Shown one piece after another: positions 1 to 7,677 of a stretch of DNA of 13,773 bases (position 1 is its first letter; each line of letters begins with the position of its first letter). Source of the DNA: Cloacimonetes bacterium UBA4175 (GTDB lineage Bacteria; Cloacimonadota; Cloacimonadia; Cloacimonadales; Cloacimonadaceae). The DNA lies in NCBI GenBank assembly GCA_002379855.1, contig DFUX01000067.1, forward strand, positions 8,679 to 22,451, given 5' to 3'. A program made the translations under genes and the position numbers. The notes under the pieces are model-generated. The model ran no database searches and was not told the DNA's origin. It saw only the letters and a list, made by a program, of their open reading frames with translations.

Positions 1-4
1 GGCG

Positions 5-29
5 AGGACCCCGACAGCCCGTGATGACA
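5..29 (-). repeat. Left copy of a dispersed repeat, inverted partner of 13705-13730
   Basis: Read on the minus strand, this stretch begins TGTCATCACGGGC, then one base, then GTCGGGG, one base and CCT. The plus strand at 13705-13730 has the same 13-base and 7-base blocks and the CCT, separated by two bases instead of one and with one substitution. The two copies face each other across the whole gene block. The left copy may continue past the window edge. This is seen directly; membership of a dispersed family is inference. Confidence 0.7.
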
Positions 30-89
30 CGGTATGTAGTCTGGGGCAATTTGTTTTTACTGCCTACCCACCCTGTTTGAAAGAGAGCA

Positions 90-116
90 AGAAAAAAACC
101 CCGCTGGCGCGGGGTT
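90..116 (-). terminator. Rho-independent terminator of the pilin-like gene
   Basis: On the minus strand a perfect 8-bp stem (AACCCCGC at 109-116 paired with GCGGGGTT at 97-104, 4-nt loop at 105-108) runs straight into a T tract at 92-96. It lies about 23 bp beyond the stop codon of the gene at 139-669, which is the expected place for an intrinsic terminator. The stem is GC-rich and the T run is clean. Confidence 0.9.
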
Positions 117-138
117 CGCAATATGTGAGGGCAAAAGC

Positions 139-669
139 CTATTCTTCGGGCAGCCAGGAATCCAGCACGGTTGGTTTGGCATCCGGATTGGGATCGTCAA
201 TTTCGAAGGATTTGCCGGGGATATTATAGTTGACTTTGATGCCTTCCTTGCCAAAATCCTTGGTGGAGGTGGCGGTCACAACGCCATCGTCGCTGATGGT
301 GAACTTAAATTCCTTGGTATCCAATTCAGAAGGAGGAAAGAGCTCACTGATATCGATCGGCCAGGCGCCGAATTCGTCTTTCGCCTGATATGCTTTGGCG
401 GCGGTGGTGACCTTTTCGAAGGTGGGCAAAATCTGCTCAAAGAGGTTTTGAGTTCTGGCGATCTCGGCTTTTTCTATTCGCATCTGTCTCAGTCCGAAGA
501 TAAAAATGAAGATCACGCCAGCCAGCAACAGGATCAAAATCATTTCCACCAGACCGAACCTGGGTCCGACTTTCAGTTCGTCTCTGGCGGCAGAATCTGT
601 CTGCTTTACTTCTTTGGGTTTGGTATCGTTGAGAACAGGGGTTTTCTTTTTATCCATGACATCAGCCAT
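139..669 (-). CDS. Pilin-like single-pass membrane protein, function unknown
   Basis: This 176-residue protein has a charged, hydrophilic N-terminal tail (residues 1-37), one strongly hydrophobic helix (about 40-60) and an exported C-terminal domain that ends acidic. The helix start, FGLVEMILILLLAGVI (residues 38-53), closely resembles a type IV pilin or pseudopilin N-terminus, with Glu42 at the position of the conserved Glu5. The stretch AKAYQAKDEFGAWP (91-104) recalls the 'Y...G.YP' segment of pseudopilins. Residue 37, where prepilins carry the cleavage-site glycine, is arginine, so normal prepilin peptidase processing is doubtful and the 37-residue leader is long. The ATG at 669 is chosen because GGAGG lies 5 nt upstream (675-679). 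The gene has its own promoter and terminator and is 68 bp beyond tamB. No other pilus gene is nearby. It could equally be an unprocessed membrane protein that merely resembles a pilin. Confidence 0.8.
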   Translation of the reverse strand: MADVMDKKKTPVLNDTKPKEVKQTDSAARDELKVGPRFGLVEMILILLLAGVIFIFIFGLRQMRIEKAEIARTQNLFEQILPTFEKVTTAAKAYQAKDEFGAWPIDISELFPPSELDTKEFKFTISDDGVVTATSTKDFGKEGIKVNYNIPGKSFEIDDPNPDAKPTVLDSWLPEE

Positions 670-701
670 GTGAACCTCCAGGGTATAGTTCTTTTTTTTT
701 C

Positions 702-729
702 ATAATTTATAGCAAGCCATTTTTGTCAA
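702..729 (-). promoter_or_regulatory. Candidate sigma-70-type promoter of the pilin-like gene
   Basis: A perfect TTGACA (-35, 724-729 read on minus) is followed after 16 bp by AATTAT (702-707), a 4/6 match to the -10 consensus, in an AT-rich stretch. It sits in the 68-bp gap between the tamB stop and the pilin-like gene start, leaving a short leader of roughly 25-30 nt. The separate promoter suggests independent expression from the tamB operon. Confidence 0.55.
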
Positions 730-737
730 AGGATTTG

Positions 738-3700
738 TTACAATCCCCAAAATCTGAAGGAGCGGAAGAGCATGATCTCGTGGGTGATGGCCTTGTCTTC
801 GTGCTCAAATCTGAAGGTGTAAGTGAGGCGGAACTTTTCAGGCAGGAAGAGCCGCAGGGATGTGTCGTGGGTCACCGTGATCTTGGTCTGGCTCTGCAAA
901 TCGGTGGCTTCCTGCAGGGTGACCATGTAGTCCAGATAGAGCTTGCGTCCCAGGTATTTACTGATGGAAACGTTGAGATTGTTGAGCAGGATGGACGAGC
1001 TGAACCTGGCCACGTCTCCCATCAGTTGGTTCATGTTGCCAAAGCCGCCGGATTGACCGGAGACCGTGGAATACTCGTTGAACAGGTTTTGGATAAAGCC
1101 CGCGTTGATGCTCACGCTATCCAGCCTCAGCCAGCGGCGCAGGCTGTTTTCCACCGGCAGGAGGAAGGGGGCCACCAGCGAGGAATTGAGATTGTCCGAG
1201 ATCAGGTTGAGCGCCTCATCCTTCAGGGCGTTGCCATCCTGCTGCCCCTCTTCATTTCCAGAGGCGCTGTATCTGAGCCGTGCAAAGATGTTGGAGATGG
1301 TGCGGTCGTCCGGATTATCGCTCTGGAGCGAGAATTTGAGGCGGTCAAAGATCGGTTTGGAGGTGTCGGAATCGGTGCTTACCGCCAGAGTGATGATGGT
1401 TCCGTCCTCCGCCCTGCGGTAAAACGAACCCTCGATATCGATCAGGTCTTGGGATTCCAGGATGTTGATGGTGAGTTCCTCAGCCTGGAAAACGGTGCCA
1501 AAGAAGTCGATGGAGCCGCGTTGCGCCAGGAAATATGCCTCCGCGGCGTGCCACTCCTTGCCGTCATAGATGATATGCAGATGGGCGTCCGGTTCGATAT
1601 AAAGCTCTGTGGGGTAGGTGGTGTATTTGATGTTGTCCTTCAGGCGGATCATCAGATCCATGGTGAAGGGCAGGGGAAGTTCCTCAGTTTGCTCCTGCGG
1701 TTTGCTGAGCGCGCCGCTGAAGCTGTAGATCAGATTGAGGAGGTTGTCGGTATTGGGCGGATACACGGCATCCGCGTTGTAAACCAGCACTTCCGCCGAG
1801 ATCGCCATGTCTTCAAAAGGGCCGCGCACGGTGGCATATTCGGAGTTTTGCCCGCGCAACACAATGTTGCTGGAAGTGCGGGGCACGGTGAAGAGGGGGA
1901 TGTTGGCAATGATGCCCGGTTCGTCGATCTTGAGCTTCAAGCTGCCCAGATCCAGAAATCCCACCGAGAAATGAGAGCTGCCGTCCTCGCTAAACTCGTT
2001 GAGGATGGTCAGCTTGCCTTTGCCCATAAAGGCATGGGCGGAGTCGATGTTCACCCTGTTGTTGTCAAAACTGAGTTCAAAGTTGAGATCGCGGATCGGT
2101 TCAGGCTGGTCTTTGAGAGAAATCGTAGCCCGCCTCAGGGAAAGATTTCCGCTCTTGATCAGGAACTGGTCTTCCAGGGTTTGCACCGTGCATTGCAGGT
2201 CGGATTCGCCGCGGGCTGAGGTGATGATATCCAGAGACCTGTCCAGCCAGTCAAAGAGATATCCCTGCACCCTCAGTTCCAGGCTGTTGTCGCCCTCAAA
2301 GAAGTTTTGGGTGAGGAAGTTGTAATCCAAGGCGCCGGAACATTCCACTTTGGCCAGATCAGCCGCGCGGACGAACAGGGTGTCCACCCGCAAAAGCTCT
2401 GGCAACTGAGCCAGCCGCACATCCAGGTCTTCCAAGTCCAGCATATCCGGAATGCTGATCTTTGGAGAGTTCAGATCGGCAGTAAAACTGATCTCCCGTT
2501 CCGCGCTGATGAAACTGTCCACGGCCAGGCCAAGTTTTCCGCTGATCGCGCCTTCCGCCGGAGCGGATTCCAACAGGTCGCCAAAGCCCAGCTTGTCGAG
2601 CGTGGCTTTCAGGTCCAGGGAGCCTTTGTCGATGAGATTGGCGGTGCCTTGCAGCGCGATTAGCTGACGCAGCGGATTGTTCACCGTTCCCGCAATCTCT
2701 ATATGCTCCGGCTGCCCCTGTAAACTTAGCCTTGCCTGCAGGGGCTGGACTCCAGGCAGTTTCAGTTCACCCAGCATCACCTCCGCTTGCAGTTCATCGC
2801 CGCGTTGCTGATTGTAGCTCACAGAGAGCCCCAGGCCGGAAAAATCAGGCAGGTCAAGGATTGGATAATAGTCGCTGATCTGGCTGCTGGAAAGGTCTTT
2901 CAGGCTGAGATCAAAGGCGAAATCCCGCAGGTCGTTCAGATCCAGGTCCCCGCTGAGCAGGAGTTGCTGATTCAAATCGAGCGAATGGACTTTCAGGGCA
3001 GTGTTATCCAGTTCGCACACCAAATCCAGATCGAGAGGCTGGCCATTGAAGCTGCCGGATTCTGTTTTCAGGGAGGCAAAACCCTTATGCGACTTCAAGT
3101 TGTAGGAGCCAATCAGGTCCAGCCCGGAATTCAGTTCGATCTGTCCCCGGGTGCCAAGCGTCAGGCTCGAGGAAGCGACAATCTCATCTCCCTGTATAAA
3201 AGCGGAGAGCTGTCCGCCCACCAGGGGGGCGAGCTGGCTTAGCAGCGGATGGGGATAGATTCCAGCTACTTCCAGGGCATTGAGGTTGGCATCAAACAGC
3301 AAATTCCGGTCCAGCAGATCACCCACCGCGCTGATTTGGGTGCCGTCCGCAGCTTTAAGATCCAAGTCCACATAGTAGTTCTGTTGTTGTCCGCTGCTTG
3401 CTGGAACAAGCAATAACTGCCCAATGATACCATCAAAACTCATTCCCTGGCCACGGAAATCGATACCACCAAAAGTGGCTTTCACTTCCGGCAGCTTATC
3501 ATACAGGGCAAGCTCGAGCTCAGCCGAGCCGTCAATGCTCAGAGGAGGGTTCGCGCCTGCCACAGGGGAGACATCCAGGGTGGCAAGCAGGCGGCGATAC
3601 TTGGTGTCCATCGCGCCAGCCAGGCTGACCGCCAGACCGTTCCAGATCGCATCCTGCAAACTGAAAGAAAGCTCTTCCTCGCTATAGTTGGCTTCCAGAG

Positions 3701-4814
3701 TAACCGCTCTGACCTCCTGTCCCTGATAGGAAATGCCGGGGGATGAAGCCTGCAAGGAAAGCGAGGGAGATTTGAGCGGCCCTTCCGCAAAGAGCTGAGC
3801 GTCCACCCGTCCCGACAGGCCAGGATCGAGCATGCCAAGATCCAGTTGGAGGGTCAGTTCGCTGGGCTGAAGGGACATCTTTCCCCCCAGGCCTGTCAAG
3901 CTCAGGCTTCCCCAAAAAGAGCTGCTTCCCACGCTGCTAGGCGAGATGTCGGCAGAAAGGCGGTCGCCATCTATCTCTGCCGTCAGATAAGGGATGCGTA
4001 CCGGATAGTCATCTAACAGCGTGGCGTGGGTATTCCAGAGTATCGCCTTGCCGCTCATCTCGATGTGGGCATTTTTGGCGGGCTGGGAAGCGTCAAGCAC
4101 AAGGTTAAGTTCCGTGCCCGCGCCCTTGATCTGGGGATGGTCGATGTATTGTGGGACAAAGTTGCTGATCTCGGCATGGCTGGAAACGAGGCGTCCCTTG
4201 TCCAGAACCGCCGTGGCAGATATTAGCCCCTTGCTGGAGCTGCGCGCGCTGAGGCTGACTCTGGTTACCCTGGAATTGCGCGCCTCAATATCGATGGCGC
4301 CAAGGCTGTCCGCCAGCACCAGCATGCCTTCTTCCGTGAGCGCGAGCGGTATTTCGCCCCGAAAGCGGAAGCTGGATTCCTTAACTTTCAGGTCATTGAA
4401 AAAAGGGGTCAGATCCGGAAGCTCAAACCTCTTGCCAGGTTTCTTGGGTTCTTCATCGGGCAAGAGGTTGAAGGCTACATCCGCCTTGTTGATCTCAATA
4501 TGGTTCAGGATGTTGCGGATTTTGAAACCGGAAACGATAAAGCGCAGCAGATTGAAGCGCACCCGGGTGTTGTCCACCTCGAAAGAGAGTGAGTTATCCG
4601 CTGCCTTGAAACTGATGCCCTGAGCATAGACCTGCCTGTCACTGATGGTGAAATCCGCAATGCGCAACTTTCCGCCGAGCGCCTTTCCCGCTTCCCGCTC
4701 CACTATTCCCTTCACAGTGCCCTGCAGGTCGAGGGCATACCACGCGAAGAAGAACAAGCTGTTGATCAGCAGCAGAAAGATAATGAACGACAGGAACTTG
4801 CGCGGGCGTTTCAT
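738..4814 (-). CDS. tamB: TamB-like (AsmA-clan) envelope-spanning protein
   Basis: The 1358-residue protein has an N-terminal signal anchor (basic MKRPRK, then a hydrophobic helix at about 8-27). A very long, strand-rich, repetitive body follows, in which segments of the type 'L.L.G..D..' recur, as in AsmA-like proteins. The C-terminal third (from about residue 950) has the TamB/DUF490 look, including a VYNADAVYPPN segment near residue 1014. The chain ends in a beta-rich tail, RSFRFWGL. Family members are anchored in the inner membrane, span the periplasm as a hydrophobic groove, and are implicated in phospholipid transport and outer-membrane protein assembly. E. coli TamB is 1259 residues, so the size fits. 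The ATG is 4 nt after the lolD stop with only a weak Shine-Dalgarno, suggesting translational coupling. No tamA-type Omp85 gene is in the window. The gene closes the operon. I am sure of the family and less sure of orthology to proteobacterial TamB. Confidence 0.88.
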   Translation of the reverse strand: MKRPRKFLSFIIFLLLINSLFFFAWYALDLQGTVKGIVEREAGKALGGKLRIADFTISDRQVYAQGISFKAADNSLSFEVDNTRVRFNLLRFIVSGFKIRNILNHIEINKADVAFNLLPDEEPKKPGKRFELPDLTPFFNDLKVKESSFRFRGEIPLALTEEGMLVLADSLGAIDIEARNSRVTRVSLSARSSSKGLISATAVLDKGRLVSSHAEISNFVPQYIDHPQIKGAGTELNLVLDASQPAKNAHIEMSGKAILWNTHATLLDDYPVRIPYLTAEIDGDRLSADISPSSVGSSSFWGSLSLTGLGGKMSLQPSELTLQLDLGMLDPGLSGRVDAQLFAEGPLKSPSLSLQASSPGISYQGQEVRAVTLEANYSEEELSFSLQDAIWNGLAVSLAGAMDTKYRRLLATLDVSPVAGANPPLSIDGSAELELALYDKLPEVKATFGGIDFRGQGMSFDGIIGQLLLVPASSGQQQNYYVDLDLKAADGTQISAVGDLLDRNLLFDANLNALEVAGIYPHPLLSQLAPLVGGQLSAFIQGDEIVASSSLTLGTRGQIELNSGLDLIGSYNLKSHKGFASLKTESGSFNGQPLDLDLVCELDNTALKVHSLDLNQQLLLSGDLDLNDLRDFAFDLSLKDLSSSQISDYYPILDLPDFSGLGLSVSYNQQRGDELQAEVMLGELKLPGVQPLQARLSLQGQPEHIEIAGTVNNPLRQLIALQGTANLIDKGSLDLKATLDKLGFGDLLESAPAEGAISGKLGLAVDSFISAEREISFTADLNSPKISIPDMLDLEDLDVRLAQLPELLRVDTLFVRAADLAKVECSGALDYNFLTQNFFEGDNSLELRVQGYLFDWLDRSLDIITSARGESDLQCTVQTLEDQFLIKSGNLSLRRATISLKDQPEPIRDLNFELSFDNNRVNIDSAHAFMGKGKLTILNEFSEDGSSHFSVGFLDLGSLKLKIDEPGIIANIPLFTVPRTSSNIVLRGQNSEYATVRGPFEDMAISAEVLVYNADAVYPPNTDNLLNLIYSFSGALSKPQEQTEELPLPFTMDLMIRLKDNIKYTTYPTELYIEPDAHLHIIYDGKEWHAAEAYFLAQRGSIDFFGTVFQAEELTINILESQDLIDIEGSFYRRAEDGTIITLAVSTDSDTSKPIFDRLKFSLQSDNPDDRTISNIFARLRYSASGNEEGQQDGNALKDEALNLISDNLNSSLVAPFLLPVENSLRRWLRLDSVSINAGFIQNLFNEYSTVSGQSGGFGNMNQLMGDVARFSSSILLNNLNVSISKYLGRKLYLDYMVTLQEATDLQSQTKITVTHDTSLRLFLPEKFRLTYTFRFEHEDKAITHEIMLFRSFRFWGL

Positions 4815-4818
4815 GGTC

Positions 4819-5484
4819 TCAGATCAGTATCCCGTCTCTCAGTTCATATCTTTTTTGGCTGCGTCCGGCAAGCTCTGCGTCATGGGTCACGATCACAAAG
4901 GTCTGCCCCAGTTCCCGGTTCAGCTTCTCGAAAAGGTTCCAGATTTCCAGGCTGTGCTGTGGATCAAGATTGCCCGTGGGTTCATCCGCCAATACTATTT
5001 TGGGTTTGTTGATCAGGGCTCGCGCCAGCGCCAGCCTTTGCTGTTCGCCTCCGCTGAGCATATTCGGATAGTGGTTCACCCGCTGCTCCAAACCAAGCAT
5101 GGCCAGCAGTTCATCCGCCCGCTGGAAAGCGCTGTGCTTGTTCGAACCGGAAATCAGCATCGGCAGGGCAACATTTTCTCTGGAGTTCAAGTCCTCCATC
5201 AGATAGTGAAACTGAAACACGAAGCCGATATCCCGGTTGCGGATCTGGTTGGCTTTGGCCATTTTGGAAGACACCTCTTCACCGCCGATCAGCACTTTGC
5301 CGCTGTCGGGATCATCCAAAAGCCCCAGAATATGCAAGAGCGTGCTCTTTCCGCAGCCTGATTTTCCGGTGATGCAGACAAGCTCCCCGCATTCCACTTC
5401 AAAGTTGGTATCTCTAAGCACTTCTATGTGTTGACCCCGGTCAGAGTAGGTCTTACGCAGCGATTTTCCAGCCAGGCAGATCAA
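4819..5484 (-). CDS. lolD: LolD-type ABC transporter ATPase (lipoprotein release)
   Basis: This 221-residue ATPase has all ABC motifs: Walker A GKSGCGKST (40-48), Q-loop Gln91, signature LSGGEQQ (143-149), Walker B with catalytic Glu (IVLADEP, 163-169) and H-loop His201. Length and sequence fit the LolD/MacB group (E. coli LolD is 233 residues). In that group the dimeric ATPase drives an FtsX-fold permease that extracts outer-membrane lipoproteins from the inner membrane and hands them to a periplasmic carrier. The permease gene lies directly upstream (12-nt gap) and the TamB-like gene 4 nt downstream. The start codon is TTG at 5484: the next in-frame Met is near residue 75, beyond Walker A, and a strong GGAGG sits 7 nt upstream. 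A macrolide/peptide exporter (MacB-like) or an FtsE-like role cannot be excluded from sequence alone, but LolD is favoured by the partner permease. Confidence 0.92.
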   Translation of the reverse strand: MICLAGKSLRKTYSDRGQHIEVLRDTNFEVECGELVCITGKSGCGKSTLLHILGLLDDPDSGKVLIGGEEVSSKMAKANQIRNRDIGFVFQFHYLMEDLNSRENVALPMLISGSNKHSAFQRADELLAMLGLEQRVNHYPNMLSGGEQQRLALARALINKPKIVLADEPTGNLDPQHSLEIWNLFEKLNRELGQTFVIVTHDAELAGRSQKRYELRDGILI

Positions 5485-5491
5485 TTTGTTT

Positions 5492-5496
5492 CCTCC
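5492..5496 (-). promoter_or_regulatory. Shine-Dalgarno that fixes the TTG start of lolD
   Basis: GGAGG on the minus strand lies 7 nt before the TTG at 5484 and immediately follows the stop of the permease gene (TGA at 5497-5499, read TGAGGAGG). It makes a TTG start for lolD credible and suggests that ribosomes finishing the permease re-initiate on the ATPase. Confidence 0.8.
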
Positions 5497-6714
5497 TCAG
5501 GGATTGCGCAGCAGATCGATGATGAACATGCGGTCTATCCTGCGCAGGGGGATTCTGATGCACAAAATGGCGACAACGGCGGCCACCAGAAAGATCACCA
5601 GTTGGTTCAGCGGTGAAACGTAGAGCTCGAGGCGGTTGATAAAGTAAACTTCCCCCTTGAGCTGATAGAAGCGCTGATGCACCACCAGCCAGGAAAGGAT
5701 ATAGCCAAAGAGCTGCCCGATAAGGATGGATGCCAGGCAGACAAAGGCCACCTGATAATAGAGCAGCCGCTTGATGGTGCCTGAGCTGGCGCCCAGGGTC
5801 TTGAGCACCGCGATCTCGTTCTTTTTGTCATAGATCAGTGTGCTTACCGCGCTGATCACATTGATTCCGGCGATCAACAGCAGAAAGCTGAAGACTATAA
5901 AGATAAGCCACTTCTGCATTCTTACTATACGCAGCAACTGGGTGTTGGCCACTCCTGTGGCGCTCATATCCCGGCCTAACAACTTGCCATAGTCATAAGC
6001 CAAGTCTTCCACTCCGTCGAGGTATTCAGGTTTGAGCTTAATCTCCAGGTTGCTGAAACCCTCAGGCAGGCTGATGATCTCTCGCGCATCATTCAGATTG
6101 CAGATGATCAGGGAACGGTCGTATTCGTAAAAACCAGAGTCGTAGATGCCTGTAATTTTCATGGGACGATCGTTGGGATACAGTCCCAGGGGGCTGATCT
6201 GATCCATTCTGGGATAGACCAGATGCAGGGTGTCGCCCAGAGCCAGTCCCAGTTCCCTGGCCAGATAGCTGCCCACGACTACTTCTCCCTGACCCGCAAG
6301 GGCCTTGCCTTTTTTAACATATTTGGCATAGTTGACACGCTCTCCCTGTTTCCAGGCATAGGCATTCACCAGCCCGCCCCTGACCTTACTTCCGTTGTAA
6401 GCCATCAGGTTGAAAGTGAGTTTGGGTGTGAGCGAAGCTATCTCCGGCTGTTCCGCGAGCGCCTGCCTGGCAGTTTCGCAGTCTTGGGGAGCAAGGAATT
6501 GCGAGTACACCGCCTGTATGCTGATATGGGGAAATGAATCCAGCAAAGCGGATTTCAGGGCTCGCTCATAGCCTTCAAAGAGGTTGAGGGCGGCCGTGAG
6601 GATGCCCACGGAAAGTACAATCCCCAACACCATAAATACAAAACTGAAGCGCAGGAGATTGCGCTTGGGATCTTGCACATAGCGTTGCAGGAAAAAGCGC
6701 TCCACCTGATTCAC
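5497..6714 (-). CDS. LolC/LolE-type FtsX-fold permease
   Basis: This 405-residue inner-membrane protein has the layout of lipoprotein-releasing permeases. A first transmembrane helix (about 22-44) is followed by a large periplasmic domain (about 45-268, MacB_PCD-like). Three further helices follow at about 269-292, 320-345 and 370-388 (FtsX domain). The cytoplasmic segment DKKNEIAVLKTLGAS (296-310) is the coupling motif typical of LolC/LolE, which contacts the ATPase. Only one permease gene is present, so the transporter may be a homodimer, unlike the LolC-LolE heterodimer of enteric bacteria, unless a second permease lies elsewhere. The start is GTG at 6714, supported by GGAGG 9 nt upstream and by the conserved N-terminal segment beginning right there. 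The stop of the upstream glycosyltransferase is 1 nt away. LolC and LolE cannot be told apart here, so no symbol is given. Confidence 0.9.
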   Translation of the reverse strand: MNQVERFFLQRYVQDPKRNLLRFSFVFMVLGIVLSVGILTAALNLFEGYERALKSALLDSFPHISIQAVYSQFLAPQDCETARQALAEQPEIASLTPKLTFNLMAYNGSKVRGGLVNAYAWKQGERVNYAKYVKKGKALAGQGEVVVGSYLARELGLALGDTLHLVYPRMDQISPLGLYPNDRPMKITGIYDSGFYEYDRSLIICNLNDAREIISLPEGFSNLEIKLKPEYLDGVEDLAYDYGKLLGRDMSATGVANTQLLRIVRMQKWLIFIVFSFLLLIAGINVISAVSTLIYDKKNEIAVLKTLGASSGTIKRLLYYQVAFVCLASILIGQLFGYILSWLVVHQRFYQLKGEVYFINRLELYVSPLNQLVIFLVAAVVAILCIRIPLRRIDRMFIIDLLRNP

Positions 6715-6715
6715 T

Positions 6716-7663
6716 CTATTTGGCCTCCGGTGCGGGCAGATTGATTGTCTTCTCTATCGAAACAGGCAGGCCCTGTTCAGGAAACACCCGGTTGATGATC
6801 AGTTCAGAAATCAGCCCCAGAGAGATGAACTGCAATCCGCCCAGGATGAGCATGATGCCCAAAAAGAGCAGGGGCCGGTTGTAAAGCGGCTGTCCAAAAA
6901 AGAGTTTGAGGACCGTGAGATAGATCGTGATGGCGGTTCCCAACAGCGTGGAGATCAAGCCGATGCGGCCAAAGAGATAAAGCGGGCTTTTGACATATTG
7001 GGTCACCATCTTCACCGTGAGCAGGTCGAAGAACCCACGCAGATACCTCTCGAACCCATATTTGGATTTGCCAAATTCGCGCCGCCTGTGCTCCACCGGT
7101 ATCTCGGTGATCCGGTAACCCAGAGAGTGTGCCAGCGCGGGGATGTAGCGGTGCATTTCGCCATACATCCTCAATTCCTTGACCACCTCCCGGCGGTACG
7201 CTTTGAACCCGCAGTTGTAATCACGCAGTTTGAGGCCGAAAGCTCGGGCGGTGACAAAGTTGAACAGCTTTGAAGGTATCACCTTGTGCAGGGGATCCAG
7301 GCGCTTGCGCTTCCATCCGGTCACCAGATCCCAGCCTTCATCGAGCTTGGCCAGAAAATGGGGAATCTCTTGGGGATTGTCCTGCAGATCGGCGTCCAAT
7401 GTAAAGACCACATCCCCCTGGGCAAGCTGGAACCCGCACTGCAGAGCCGCCGCCTTGCCAAAGTTGCGGCGAAACTTGACCACCCGGATATTGGCATCAG
7501 CCGCCGCCAGTTCAGACATCACGTCAAAGCTCGCATCCTTGCTGCCGTCATCGATGAAGATGATCTCATAGGCGTGGGGATGGCTGTTGGCTACTATTTC
7601 TGCCGCCAGTTGCCGCAGAGAATCCTGTTCGTTGAGGGTGGGGATCACATAGGAAAGCAACAT
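6716..7663 (-). CDS. Polyprenyl-phosphate glycosyltransferase, GT2 family (DPM1/ArnC/GtrB type)
   Basis: The predicted 315-residue protein starts with a GT-A domain: SYVIPTLNE (4-12), the nucleotide-binding IDDGS (37-41), and the DADLQD motif (90-95) that binds metal and sugar nucleotide. YNCGFKAYRR (149-158) and HRRREFGKSKYG (192-203) are typical of dolichol/undecaprenyl-phosphate sugar transferases. Two C-terminal transmembrane helices follow (about 227-252 and 264-290). Such enzymes move a sugar from a nucleotide donor to polyprenyl phosphate on the cytoplasmic face. The lipid-linked sugar is then flipped and used for lipid A, O-antigen or protein modification. The sugar cannot be read from sequence. 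I prefer the ATG at 7663, because AGGAAG lies 5 nt upstream and the conserved domain starts at once. A TTG at 7681 would add six residues. The kinase-like gene upstream ends 14 nt before this start. Confidence 0.92.
   Translation of the reverse strand: MLLSYVIPTLNEQDSLRQLAAEIVANSHPHAYEIIFIDDGSKDASFDVMSELAAADANIRVVKFRRNFGKAAALQCGFQLAQGDVVFTLDADLQDNPQEIPHFLAKLDEGWDLVTGWKRKRLDPLHKVIPSKLFNFVTARAFGLKLRDYNCGFKAYRREVVKELRMYGEMHRYIPALAHSLGYRITEIPVEHRRREFGKSKYGFERYLRGFFDLLTVKMVTQYVKSPLYLFGRIGLISTLLGTAITIYLTVLKLFFGQPLYNRPLLFLGIMLILGGLQFISLGLISELIINRVFPEQGLPVSIEKTINLPAPEAK
6724..6728 (-). promoter_or_regulatory. Shine-Dalgarno for the GTG start of the FtsX-type permease
   Basis: GGAGG on the minus strand lies inside the last codons of the glycosyltransferase gene, 9 nt before the GTG at 6714. 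Spacing is acceptable, and no ATG fits the conserved permease N-terminus better. Confidence 0.7.
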
Positions 7664-7668
7664 ACAAA

Positions 7669-7674
7669 CTTCCT
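7669..7674 (-). promoter_or_regulatory. Shine-Dalgarno that decides the glycosyltransferase start
   Basis: AGGAAG on the minus strand precedes the ATG at 7663 by 5 nt. It favours this start over the TTG at 7681, which would overlap the kinase stop codon. Confidence 0.65.
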
Positions 7675-7677
7675 TAC

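Noticed and set aside
723..2219. Long open frame (498 codons) on the plus strand opposite tamB
   Set aside because: Its composition is unnatural, with no recognisable domain. It mirrors the codon bias of the convincing TamB-like gene on the other strand and has no ribosome site.
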